Positions 46,701 through 58,660 of a stretch of 64,000 nt of DNA are shown piece after piece. A model generated the notes under the pieces. The model searched no databases. It was not told the DNA's origin and saw only the letters and a program-made list of their open reading frames with translations. The DNA lies in NCBI GenBank assembly GCA_030248215.1, contig JASANG010003454.1, positions 20,404 through 84,403 of the forward strand. Reading direction: 5' to 3'. Source of the DNA: Enoplolaimus lenunculus (taxonomy: Eukaryota; Nematoda; Enoplea; Enoplida; Thoracostomopsidae). Each line of letters opens with the position of its first letter. The first letter of the stretch is position 1. Both the position numbers and the translations under genes were made by a program.

Positions 46701-48069
46701 AAAGATACTTTGTTTGAACAGCATAGATTTTGATTGGTTAAAATTGCAGATGTGATCTTTAAAACTTTACAAATGATGCGCAAAAGCAACACTTTGTAAA
46801 TTTACATTACTATTAAAACGCAAAAAATTTGTGCAATAAGAAATTACGCAATTGGTTTGCACTTAAAATATTAAATATAGCATTCGAAACATTATAAAAA
46901 TGCCTAAAAATTGGTATCATTCTAATATTTCTCGCAGACAACAGACCTTGTTAATAATACACGCATAACAAAACGTAATCAACGCAAGCGGTAGAACAAA
47001 CTGAACCAGCAACAGGGTGAATCCGTAGAATTTTCGAAGATACAACCGATTGCCCCAGCCAATTTCGTCACAAAAGTAGCCACAAAACGGAACCGCACCG
47101 CTTTCGTTGTAATGGGACCCAGGTACAAGGCGGTTACTAATGACGATCGGTATACAGAGCCCTGAAACCACGAGGGTAAAATTAATTTGATCCAATGAAA
47201 TTTACCGGTGCCAGGGGTAAACAAACGCCGCTGACTCTGGAATTTGGTGTTCAGAAATAAACTAGGCCGATAACGAATCAAAAATAAAATACGCTAAACT
47301 CATATTTTATAATGACTGTTTACATACGGCGTAGGCCAAACTGCTATTCGGGTCAATTGCTAATTGCTTTGGGCCATTTTGTATCACCTTTTGTTTTAAT
47401 TGTATTTGAATAAATCCTTTAAATCAAATTTAGCCAAAACTGAATTCCGGTTTTCTCACAATAATGGGCCTAGGTCAATTCGTACTTAACCACGATAGCA
47501 TATTTGAAATAATGTCAAAACTACGTATCCTGGGCGTTCTAGTGTTATTACAACTGTGCTGTTTACAGTGACTAACCCGAAGCAACCGACCACACAAATG
47601 AAATCATCACAATGGCGACAGTTTTTGAAATTGGACGAATATACGTCGCAACAATTAGTATGAATCGATCAATTGCAATACAAGCCAGCGTAAACGTTGA
47701 CACAATTACACTACTTCCTTGCATTGCCGGAAATATCCGGCAAAGAATTGAACCAAATATCCACGTTTTGTGCATATTTACGTACACTGACATCGGCAAA
47801 CAAAGAACACACACTAGTATGTCAGAAATTGATAAATTTACTATGAACATATTTCGAACTGTTCTTAGCGGTTTGTTGCGTCCAACTGCGATTAGCACTA
47901 GTGAGTTTCCAGTAACTCCAAGTGCAAAGACAAGTGAGTAGAGGATTGCAAATACTGCACGAGTTATCGGGTAACTTGTTAGATCATGGGCTACGTAGCG
48001 AAGGTAGTCGTCGATTTTTTGGCATTCAGGCTTCGGAACAGTGCAGTTATTGGTCAATTGTGACGTCAT
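43790..48069 (-). CDS. Peptide GPCR, NPY/NPF-receptor-like, complete
   Basis: Four exons: 48069-47577, 47161-46947, 46425-45514 and 44320-43790, with GT...AG introns of phase 1, 0 and 0, giving 716 residues. It should be a plasma-membrane class A receptor. Landmarks: sequon NCT at residue 8; TM1 about 36-62 with GN; TM2 with LSISD (D83); C110 before TM3; DRF (134-136) in place of DRY; TM4 (W160) split across the first intron and continuing LCIPIVI; ECL2 CGYFCDE; TM5 FTLLLVQFVLPLALITFCYA; TM6 with FGASWLP near 473-479, lacking the usual CWLP cysteine; TM7 with NPFLY (518-522). The third intracellular loop is about 220 residues, rich in S, T and P. The tail after helix 8 is about 170 residues with a basic CRSRCRR start and an acidic end. 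The NPY/NPF/NPR group is the best fit by motif recall; other peptide receptor subfamilies remain possible. Its first 2 kb is mirrored at 59.06-61.05 kb. Confidence 0.92.
44425..44475 (-). repeat. Hexamer tract in a receptor intron
   Basis: TTGCTTAGGCTTAGGCTTCG followed by GGATTACGCGAAGG. Only the core of the hexamer MITE is recognisable. Confidence 0.4.
44835..45206. repeat. Element with CAGTGGCGGATCCA termini and a nested M3 fragment
   Basis: Left end CAGTGGCGGATCCAGG and right end GTGGATCCGCCATTG are inverted. Inside, from 44903, lies TACTGTAATGACCCAAATAA with GAGGGGG, the M3 terminus, followed by M3 interior sequence to about 45070; its second terminus is missing. It lies in intron 3 of the receptor gene. 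Solo ends of the outer element occur at 9275 and 16292-16306. Confidence 0.65.
46541..46665 (+). repeat. Hexamer MITE copy in receptor intron 2, mirrored on the right
   Basis: GGCCAATGTTAATACTTTTA, AGGCCGTAACAGCAGATTAT, CCTAACACTAAGCCC and CTCTTTTACAGACCCACCAG. The mirror copy lies at about 60440-60580. Confidence 0.5.
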
Positions 48070-48454
48070 TTTTGAACGAAGTTAGCACTGGATGGAATTG
48101 AGAGATGACGTGTTACAATGTGATTGGTCAATATGGCAAAATGATAATTAAAGATAAACCAATCAGCTGAAAGCGGATTGTTGGTAAGGCGGTGTTGTCG
48201 TACGATGCGGTTATATGAACAGGCAAGTGTTTTAGTATCGAAAATTTTGCTAAGTTTTTTAAAAATTATGTTCTGAAAAACTTGAGAAAATGTCAAGATA
48301 CACATCACATTTGCTTACATGTTTTTATACATTTTCTGAGATAGTCTTATAGAACTTATGATTGTGTACGTACAGGGTCCACCGTTTGAAAACAAACTCA
48401 TTTTTGGAAACTCTACTGGAACCAATAGTAAACTTTTTTGAGATGTCTGAATGC

Positions 48455-50230
48455 AGAAAATGCGTCTGGTTTTAATCTAAACAAACCAAGTTTTTGTTTT
48501 GAAATTTAATACAAAAATTACGTCTGGCTTCTTGATGTCTTTGATTGCGAGACCCTTGATTCGTCACTGCTAAATGGCACGGATTTTGATTTGGAGGGCA
48601 GAGCAACCCTAGGAACGTTCCTTACTGTTGTGTGAGCGGCAATGATCAATTAATTTGTTCATTAAATTGTTTGGATCCGTTTGATTCTTGCCAGTCCTGC
48701 GCTGGTTGCAGCGGTTCGCCAGCTTAAAAGGCGGCGATGTTTAAAAGTTAGCTTTAGCACAGCCGTATCACTTAACTATAATAACACTGAGATCTCAGCC
48801 TATGTTGATTATAACGACATGCTTGCCTACTATGCCTAAGCCCTAGTCTGAGTATAAGCTTAAACCTAACTCTGCACCTAAATGTAATTCTAATCATAGG
48901 CCTAAGCCTAAGTCAAAAAGGCTCACCGTCTCTGAGTGGGCAGACCCTCCGCAATTAACACGGACCGAAAACTATTCAAAATTTTATTTATACATTAAAG
49001 AGGTTATTAACTGTTTTTTCCGCCCAGATTTTGAAAATACACGGTGACATCACTTATTCAAATTGAGTCTAAGAATCCTAACCTAAAAAGTAAACTTGTA
49101 AATTTTAGTTTTGGTTTACTCGATCAGCAAAATTGGTACCTCAAGCTATTGGCCAGCTGAATTTGATGAAAATTGATGATATGCTTTCACGTCTTTGATC
49201 CTTTTACGAAACAATTGCCTATTGAATTTTAAAATGTTTCAAAATCGCCAAAATGAATATGCTATTTCTTGAAAAATCCTACAGTTGTCCTATAACTTTT
49301 CCAAGCGATTAAAATATTTACGCTGAACCGTAGAATAGTATGAGTTTCTATTTTTACAATCTTAACAGGCTTAATATTTACCGTAGGTTACCATAGCCCT
49401 CATGCAAATAAGTGTTGATGACGTATTAAAAATAATCGTTTCTTCTAAATTGAGTTAACCGATGCATTAGTTAGTATTAAACAGCAAATTACACAAATTA
49501 GCTATAACCTTAAAATTCTGCAATGAAAACCCCTATTGATTACTGACGCATCGCTTTGCTTCAATTTGCAATAATAAGTTTTCTACGAACGGGCGTATAC
49601 ACAAGGGAGGGCACACAGCTAATGTGTCTATAAGTTACAAAATTCCGCGTTTTCAGCTTTAAAACAGTAAAAGTTTGAAATGTGGTATAAAAGCTTAGGT
49701 GTGTGCTTACGTTTCGATCTAAATAACTTTGAATGATATTTTCCTTTATCATAAGTTATGAAAAGTAACCAGACTCCTGGCTAATATCTCTTTGAAGAGA
49801 ATAACAGGAGTTTAAATATATTCCTTACACTAAAGTTTAAGCGTCACCTTTGGAGTATGGGTAAGCTTTTAACTAATTGCGTCTAGCTTCATGCTTACTT
49901 CGCATCAAAGACCCTTGATTCGGCCCTGTGTAATAGCTCGAACTTTTGTTGGCGGTGTTCGAGCAATCCTGGGCACGGCCTGGTTATGCGTAATGCTTAG
50001 GTGCTTATAACTTTACTAGCCAATGATACTTTCTGGGGACCCCATTGTAAACGATGTAACAAGAGTGAAATAAATGCACTTATCTCCACTCTCTTTTAGA
50101 TTTCAGATTAGGTTTAGGATTTATCTCGTACTAAACTAATACTTGGATTAGGTTAAAGAGCAAGCTAAACATTGACCTTTATAATTAAGCTTGTCTAATA
50201 GAAAGGTGCATGTAAAGATCAGGGGCGGAA
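48455..50230 (+). repeat. Palindrome block B, first copy
   Basis: Reference copy of the 1.8-kb block found four times in alternating orientation. It contains hexamer sequence at 48830-48920 and ends at the hexamer MITE terminus CATGTAAAGATCAGGGGCG (about 50211-50229). A 63-codon minus-strand frame at 49561-49752 recurs intact in two other copies; I see no domain and do not call it a gene. Confidence 0.85.
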
Positions 50231-50734
50231 CGATTTTCTGCATGACTGCCATAGAGTAAGCTAGCTTACGCTTTAAATACATTTTTTGCTTAGGCATCCT
50301 GAAAAACGCAACCTATCTAGCGTGCGGGAAATTAGCAGTAAAACCAATTTCATAAACTCAGCTAAATTTAGCGAATTATTTAGTTTTTTCGAACACCCAG
50401 GTGAACTATAAATATAAAATTAAAACCGAATTTTGTAAACATCCTTTTACACCCGGTTTTTGTTCGTGATAGCAGTTAATTTCCAAACCCATAACCGGCA
50501 TGCTAGTAATTATAATTATTTTAAACTATAAATAATTATGATAATTTTTATTTTAGCAAAATTCTAAAATAGCATTCAATCTAAATAACATTGAATTCGT
50601 ACACTTCAAATAACTATGCTACTTAGAATCAGCGGCCTCTAGGTACACTTAGCTTAATTTATTTTCTAAATAAGAATTTCAAATTCTAAATTTTGCAGCA
50701 TTACAGTAAAACTATTCGTTGCGCACTAGTTCAC

Positions 50735-50989
50735 TACACTGTAAATTCCAGTGAGTTGATTTTAACACAGAATGAGTTGAATCCTGTCAGAGGTCTGTGC
50801 TCTAAATTAATTCGTTCAGAACCTTGAATTCTGAATTAATTGATCTCGTTCTGAGTTAATTAAATCAACTTACCCTGAATTAGTTAGCTAAAAGTGACTT
50901 GATGTTTACTGTTATTAACTCAGCAATAACGAGAAATGACTAATTCTCGCTCCGAGTTGATTAATCAACTCGTCGAAATGTTCAGTGTA
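50735..50989. repeat. MITE family M2 copy inside block C
   Basis: Ends TACACTGTAAATTCCAGTGA and ATTAATCAACTC...CAGTGTA, TA on both sides, TGAGTT-rich interior like the element at 31.42 kb. The mirror copy lies in C' near 56095-56360 with extra differences. Confidence 0.7.
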
Positions 50990-51299
50990 GTATACCATTG
51001 CATATTTGCAACGCCGCATCTACTATATCCGCCTCACTTTTAAGAAAAAAATTGTATTACTTATAAGCGGCTCTTAGAATACTTTCCTTGAAATATAATA
51101 ATAAGGATTAGGCTTAAGCAAAGGTTTAGGCATCCTAAACCTTTCAATGAATCTAAGCCTAAACAGTAAAGGAATTAGAACAAAAGTTAAATATCTTCGA
51201 AGGTGCTAGTAATAAAATCAAAACCAATGTTGAAATTAAACAGTAAAATACGTGATTTTAAAAATTTTCTCAAATCCTTGGTCAATTCGTTTTTAAAAT

Positions 51300-51744
51300 T
51301 CGTATAGGTTACGCAGTTTTAGCAAGAATAGGTTACGCAGTTTTAGCAAGAATAGGTTACGCAGTTTTAGCAAGAATAGGTTACGCAGTTTTAGCAAGAA
51401 TAGGTTACGCAGTTTTAGCAAGAATAGGTTACGCAGTTTTAGCAAGAATAGGTTACGCAGTTTTAGCAAGAATAGGTTACGCAGTTTTAGCAAGAATAGG
51501 TTACGCAGTTTTAGCAAGAATAGGTTACGCAGTTTTAGCAAGAATAGGTTACGCTTTTTTACAAGAATAGGTTACGCAGTTTTAGCAACAATAGGTGACG
51601 CAGTTTTAGCAAGAATAGGTAACGCAGTTTTATCAAGAATAGGTTACGCAGTTTTAGCAAGAATAGGTTTCGCAGTTTTAGCAAGAATAGGTTACGCAGT
51701 TTTAGCAAGAATAGGTTACTCAGTTTTAGCAAGAATAGGTTACG
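51300..51744 (+). repeat. 24-bp tandem array, about 18 copies
   Basis: The unit GTTACGCAGTTTTAGCAAGA plus ATAG repeats without a break; the first ten or so units are almost identical and the last eight carry scattered changes (CTTTTTTA, GTGACG, TATCAAG, TTTCGC). Because 24 is a multiple of 3, frames stay open as leucine-rich octapeptide repeats, which I regard as artefacts. Confidence 0.95.
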
Positions 51745-53555
51745 CCCCTGATTATTACATGCACCTTTTCTATTAGACAAGCTTAATTATAAAGGTCAAT
51801 GTTTAGCTTGCTCTTTAACCTAATCCAAGTATTAGTTTAGTACGAGATAAATCCTAAACCTAATCTGAAATCTAAAAGAGAGTGGAGTAAGTGCATCTTT
51901 CACTCTTGTTACATCGTTTACAATCAGTACCAGAAAGTATCATTGGCTAGTAAAGTTATAAGCACCTAAGCATTAACGCATAACCAGGCCGTGCCCAGCG
52001 ATTGCTCAAACACCGCCAACAAAAGTTCGAGCTATTACACAGGGCCGAATCAAGGGTCTTTGATGCGAAGTTAAGCATGAAGCTAGACGCAATTAGTTAA
52101 AAGCTTACCCATACTCCAAAGGTGACGCTTAAACTTTAGTGTAAGGAATATATTTAAACTCCTGTTATTCTCTTCAAAGAGATATTAGCCAGGAGTCTGG
52201 TTACTTTTCATAACTTATGATAAAGGAAAATATCATTCAAAGTTATTTAGATCGAAACGTAAGCACACACCTAAGCTTTTATACCACATTTCAAACTTTT
52301 ACTGTTTTAAAGCTGAAAACGCGGAATTTTGTAACTTATAGACACATTAGCTGTGTGCCCTCCCTTGTGTATACGCCCGTTCGTAGAAAACTTATTATTG
52401 CAAATTGAAGCAAAGCGATGCGTCAGTAATCAATAGGGGTTTTCATTGCAGAATTTTAAGGTTATAGCTCAATTTGTTGTAATTTGCTGTTTAATACTAA
52501 CTAATGCATCGGTTAACTCAATTTAGAAGAAACGATTATTTTTAATACGTCATCAACACTTATTTGCATGAGGGCTATGGTAACCCTACGGTAAATATTA
52601 AGCCTGTTAAGATTGTAAAAATAGAAACTCATACTTATTCTCCAGGGTTCAGGCGTAAATATTTTAATCGCTTGGAAAAGTTATAGGACAACTGTAGGAT
52701 TTTTCAAGTAATAGCATATTCATTTTGGCGATTTTGAAACATTTTTAAAATTCAATAGGCAATTGTTTCGTAAAAAAGGATCAAAAGACGTGAAAGCATA
52801 TCATCAATTTTCATCAAATTCAGCTCTCGGCCAATAGCTTGAGGTACCGATTTTGCTGATCGAGTAAACCAAAACTAAAATTTACAAGTTTACTTTTTAG
52901 GTTCGGGATATTCAGACAAGATTTTGAATAAGTGATGTCACCGTGTATTTTCAAAATCTGGGCGGAAAAAACAGTTAATAACCTCTTTCAATGTATAAAT
53001 AAAAATTTTGAAATAGTTTTCGGTCCGTGTTAATTGGCGGAGGGTCTGCCCACTCAGAGACGGTGAGCCTTTTTCGACTTAGGCTTAGGCCTATGATTAG
53101 AATTACATTTAGGCTGCAGAGTTCAGTTTTAGTTTATACTCAGACTAGGGCTTAGGCATAGTAAGGCAAGCATGTCGTTATAATCAACATAGGCTGAGCA
53201 CTCTCGGAGTGTTATTATAGTTAAGTGATACGGCTGTGCTAAAGCTAACTTTTAAACATCGCCGCCTTTTAAGCTGGCGAACCGCTGCAACCACGCCGCA
53301 GGACTAGGCAAGAATCGGAACGGATCACCAAACAATTTAATGAACAAATTAATTGATCATTGCCGCCGCTCACACAACAGTAAGGAACGTTCCTAGGGTT
53401 CGCTCTGCCCTCCCGAAATCAAAATCCGTGCCTTTTAGCAGTGACGAATCAAAGGTCTCAGCAATCAAAGACATCAAGAAGCCAGACGTAATTTTTGTAT
53501 TAAATTTCAAAACAAAAACTTGGTTTGTTTAGATTAAAACCAGACACATTTTCTG
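51745..53555 (-). repeat. Palindrome block B, second copy (inverted)
   Basis: Reverse complement of 50230 back to about 48455, starting CGCCCCTGATTATTACATGC. About 370 bp (52074-52440) is identical to the first copy; elsewhere 1-4 bp insertions are frequent. Confidence 0.85.
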
Positions 53556-55500
53556 AAAAAAGATAGTCTTATAGAACCTTATTGATTGTGTACGTGTACA
53601 GGGTCCACTATCTAGTTTGAAAACAAACTCATTTTTGGAAACTCTACTGGAACACAATCAGTAAACTTTTTTGAGATTGTCTGAATGCAGAAAATGCGTC
53701 TGGTTTAAATCTAAACAAACCAAGTTTTTGTTTTGAAATTTAATACAAAAATTACGTCTGGCTTCTTGATGTCTTAGATTGCAGAGACCCTTGATTCGTC
53801 ACTGCTAAATGGCACGGATTTTGATTTTGAAAAGGCGGAGCGAACCCTCAAAACATTCCTTACTGTTGTGTGAGCAGCAAAAAAAATCAATTAGCTTGTT
53901 CATTAAATTGTTTTGCAATCCGTTCTGATTCTTGCCCAGTCCTTGCTCATACTTGCAGCGGTTCGGCACCTTAAAAGGCGGCGATGTTTAAAAGTTAGCT
54001 TTAGCACACCCTTGAAAAATAACTATAATAACACTAAGAGAGTACTCAGCCTATGTTGATTATAACGACATGCTTGCCCTACTCTGCCTAAGCCCTAGTC
54101 TGAGTATAAGCGCCAACTGTTTTCTACAGCCTAAATGTAATTCTAATCATAGGCCTAAGCCTAAGTCTAAAAAGGCTCACCGTCTCTAATTCCCAAGGCC
54201 CTACGGCAAAAAAAAAAAACCAAAAACTATTTCGAAATTTTTATTTATGCATTGAAAGAGGTTATTAACTGTTTTTTCCGCCCAGATTTTGAAAAAATTT
54301 GGCGTCTTCACTTATTCAAATTCAAGTCTAAAGACCCCTAACCTAAAAAGTAAACTTGTAGATTTTAGTTTCTGTTTACTCGATGACCAGAAAGGGTACA
54401 AAGACCTATTCGCCAACACCTGTTATTAATGGAAATTGATGATATGCTTTCACGTCTTTTGATATGGTTTTTTTTTTCTTCTGCCTATTGAATTTTAAAA
54501 ATGTTTCAAAATCGCCAAAATGAATATGCTATTTCTTGAAAAAGCCTACAGTTGTACTATAACTTTTCCAAGCGATTAAAATATTTTCGACTGAAATTTG
54601 CATAATAAGTATGAGTTTCTATTTTTACAATCTTAACAGGCTTAATATTTACCGTATGTTTTGCATAGCCCTCATGCGAATAAGTGTTGATGACATATTT
54701 TAAATAATCGTTTTTTCTAGATTGAGTTAACCGATAAATTAGTTAGTATTGAACAGCAAATTTCCGCGAATTCAGCTATAACCTTAAAATTCTGCAATGA
54801 AAACCCCTATTGATTACTGACGCATCGCTTTGCTTCAATTTGCAATAATAAGTTTTCTACGAACGGGCGTATACACAAGGGAGGGCACACAGCTAATGTG
54901 TCTATAAGTTACAAAATTCCGCGTTTTCAGCTTTAAAACAGTAAAAGTTTGAAATGTGGTATAAAAGCTTAGGTGTGTGCTTACGTTTCGATCTAAATAA
55001 CTTTGAATGATATTTTCCTTTATCATAAGTTATGAAAAGTAACCAGACTCCTGGCTAATATCTCTTTGAAGAGAATAACAGGAGTTTAAATATATTCCTT
55101 ACACTAAAGTTTAAGCGTCACCTTTGGAGTATGGGTAAGCTTTTAACTAATTGCGTCTAGCTTCATGCTTTATTTCACATCAAAGACCCTTGATTCGGCC
55201 CTGTGTAATAGCTCAAACTTTTGTTGGCGGTGTTCGAGCAATTGCTGGCACGGCCTGGTTATGCGTTAATGCTTAGGTGCTTATAACTTTACTAGCCAAT
55301 GATACTTTCTAGGAAACCATTGTAAACGATGTAACAAGAGTGAAATAAATGCACTTATCTCCACTCTCTTAGACTCTAGGATTAGGTTTAGGGGTTATCT
55401 AGTACTAAACTAATACTTGGATACGGTTAAAGAGCAAGCTAAACATTGACCTTTATAATTAAGCATTGCTAAATAGAAAGGTGCATGTAAAGATCAGGGG
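53556..55500 (+). repeat. Palindrome block B, third copy (direct), noisy
   Basis: Matches 48335-50225 in the forward direction. Stretches at 53.88-54.48 kb differ heavily, including A12 and T9 runs where the other copies have mixed sequence. Around 54797-55165 it is again identical to the first copy. Confidence 0.85.
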
Positions 55501-55502
55501 CG

Positions 55503-55783
55503 TAACCTATTCTTGCTAAAACTGCGTCACCTATTCTTGCTAAAACTGCGTAACCTCACCGCTATCTACCGATTCCTAAAACTGCGTAACCTATTCTTGC
55601 TAAAACTGCGTAACCTATTCTTGCTAAAACTGCGTAACCCTATCCTTGCTAAACTGCGTAACCTATACTTGCTAAAACTGCGTAACCTATTCTTGCTAAA
55701 CGCAACCTATTCTTGCTAAAACTGCGTAACCTATTCTTGCTAAAACTGCGCAACCTATTCTTGCTAAAACTGCGTAACCTATA
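55503..55783 (-). repeat. 24-bp tandem array, inverted, about 11 copies
   Basis: Units of TAACCTATTCTTGCTAAAAC plus TGCG, the reverse complement of the 51.3-kb array, but shorter by about 7 units and with several broken units (CCGCTATCTACCGATTCC, CCCTATCC, AAACGCAACC). Confidence 0.95.
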
Positions 55784-56884
55784 CGAATTTTAAAAACGAA
55801 TTGACCAAGGATTTGAGAAAATTTTTTAATAATACGTATTTTACTGTTTAATTTCAACATTGGTTTTGATTTTATTACTAGCACCTTCGAAGATATTTAA
55901 CTTTTGTTCTAATTCCTTTACTGTTTAGGCTTAGATTCATTGAAAGGTTTAGGATGCCTAAACCTTTGCTTAAGCCTAATCCTTATTATTATATTTTAAA
56001 GGAAAGTATTCTAAGAGCCGCTTATAAGTAATACAATTTTTTTCTCTGAAGTAGAGCATATAGTACATGAGCGATTCAAATATGCAATGGTATACTACAT
56101 TGAGCATTTGACGAGTTGATTAAATCAACTCGGAGCGACAGAATTAGTCATTTCTCGTTATTGTCAAAGTTCATAACAGTAAACATCAAGTCACTTTTAG
56201 CTAACTAATTCAGGGTAAGTTGATTTAATTCAAATCAGTAACGAGATCAATTGAATCCACAATTTCAAGGTTCTGAACGAATTAATTTAAGAGCACAGAC
56301 CTATTGAGAGGAATCCAGTCATTCTGTGTTAAAATCAACAATCACCTGGAATTTACAGTCTAGTGAACTAGTGCGCAACGAATAATTTTACTGTAATGCT
56401 GGAAAATTTACAATTTGAAATTCTTATTTAGAAAATAAATTAAGCTAAGTGTACCTAGAGGCCGCTGATTCTAAGTAGCATAGTTATTTGAAGTGTACGA
56501 ATTCAATGTTATTTATAATTGAATGCTATTTTAGAATTTTGCTAAATAAAAAAATTATTGATAAATAATTGTAGTTTAAAATAATTATAATTATTAGCAT
56601 GCCGGTTAATGGGTTTGGAAATTAACTGCTCTCACGAACAAAAACCGGGTGACTAAAAGGATGTTTACAAAATTTCGTTTTAATTTTATATTTATAGTTC
56701 ACCTGGGTGTTCGAAAAAACTAAATAATTCGCTAAACAGATTAGCTAAGTTTATGAAATTGGTTTTACTTGCTACTTTCCCGCACGCTAGATAGGTTGCG
56801 TTTTTCAGGATGCCTAAGCAAAAAATGTATTTGAAGCGTAAGCTAACTTACTCTATGGCAGTGATGCAAAAATCTGACCGCCCT

Positions 56885-58660
56885 GATCTTTACATGCACC
56901 TTTCTATTAGACAAGCTTAATTATAAAGGTCAATGTTTAGCTTGCTCTTTAACCTAATCCAAGTATTAGTTTAGTACGAGATAAATCCTAAACCTAATCT
57001 GAAATCTAAAAGAGAGTGGAGATAAGTGCATTTATTTCACTCTTGTTACATCGTTTACAATGGGGTCCCCAGAAAGTATCATTGGCTAGTAAAGTTATAA
57101 GCACCTAAGCATTACGCATAACCAGGCCGTGCCTCATAGGATTGCTCGAATACCACCAACAAAAGTTCGAGCTATTACACAGGGCCGAATCAAGGGTCTT
57201 TGATGCGAAGTAAGCATGAAGCTAGACGCAATTAGTTAAAAGCTTACCCATACTCCAAAGGTGACGCTTAAACTTTAGTGTAAGGGAATATATTTAAACT
57301 CCTGTTATTCTCTTCAAAGAGATATTAGCCAGGAGTCTGGTTACTTTTCATAACTTATGTTAAAGGAAAACAATCATCCAAAGTTATTTAGATCGAAACG
57401 TAAGCACACACCTAAGCTTTCATACCACATTTCAAACTTTTACTGTTTTAAAGCTGAAAACGCGGAATTTTGTAACTTATAGACACATTAGCTGTGTGCC
57501 CTCCCTTGTGTATACGCCCGTTCGTAGAAAACTTATTATTGCAAATTGAAGCAAAGCGATGCGTCAGTAATCAATAGGGGTTTTCATTGCAGAATTTTAA
57601 GGTTATAGCTAATTTGTGTAATTTGCTGTTTAATACTAACTAATGCATCGGTTAACTCAATTAGAAGAAACGATTATTTTTAATACGTCATTAAATATTA
57701 TTCACGCGCTATGGTAACCTACGGAAAACATTAAAGTCGTCGTAAACATTGTAAAAATAGAAACTCATACTATTCTACGGTTCAGCGTAAATATTTTAAT
57801 CGCTTGGAAAAGTTATAGGACAACTGTAGGATTTTTCAAAGAAGTAGCATATTTATTTTGGCGATTTTGAAACATTTTAAAATTCAATAGGCAATTGTTT
57901 CGTAAAAGGATCAAAGACGTGAAAGCATATCATCAATTTTCATCAAATTCAGCTGGCCAAAATAGCTCGAGGTACCAATTTTGCTGATCGAGTAAACCAA
58001 AACTAAAATTTACAAGTTTACTTTTTAGGTTAGGATTCTTAGACTCAATTTGAATAAGTGATGTCACCGTGTATTTCCAAAGTCTGGGGTGAAAGAACAG
58101 TTAATAACCTCTTTAATGTAGAAATAAAATTTTGAATAGTTTTCGGTCCGTGTTAATTGCGGAGGGTCTGCCCACTCAGAGACGGTGAGCCTTTTTGACT
58201 TAGGCTTAGGCCTATGATTAGAATTACATTTAGGTGCAGAGTTAGGTTTAAGCTTATACTCAGACTAGGGCTTAGGCATAGTAGGCAAGCATGTTGTTAC
58301 AAATCAACATAGGCTGAGATCTCAGTGTTATTATAGTTAAAAAACCATACGGCCGTGGCTTAGTATCTTCGGTAAACATCGCCGCCTTTTAAGCTGGCGA
58401 ACCGCTGCAACCAGCGCAGGACTGGCAAGAATCAAACGGATCCAAACAATTTAATGAACAAATTAATTGATCATTGCCGCTCACACAATAGTAAGGAATG
58501 TTCTTAGGGTCGCTCTGCCCTCCAAATCAAAATCCGTGCCATTTAGCAGTGACGAATCAAGGATCTCGCAATCAAAGACATCAAGAAGCCAGACGTAATT
58601 TTTGTATTAAATTTCAAAACAAAAACTTGGTTTGTTTAGATTAAAACCAGACGCATTTTC
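56885..58660 (-). repeat. Palindrome block B, fourth copy (inverted)
   Basis: Reverse complement of 50215-48455, continuing without a break into inverted A. The 63-codon frame present in the other three copies is disrupted here (TTAAAGGAAAACAATCATCC). Confidence 0.85.

Noticed and set aside
49561-49752. 63-codon frame found intact in three palindrome copies as a conserved small gene
   Set aside because: Conservation follows from recent block duplication; no domain, no promoter or poly-A context, and the fourth copy is broken. Kept only as a finding about identity.
51293-51780. Frames encoding leucine-rich LRNLFLLK octapeptide repeats
   Set aside because: A direct translation of the 24-bp tandem array; no start context, splice signals or non-repeat coding part.
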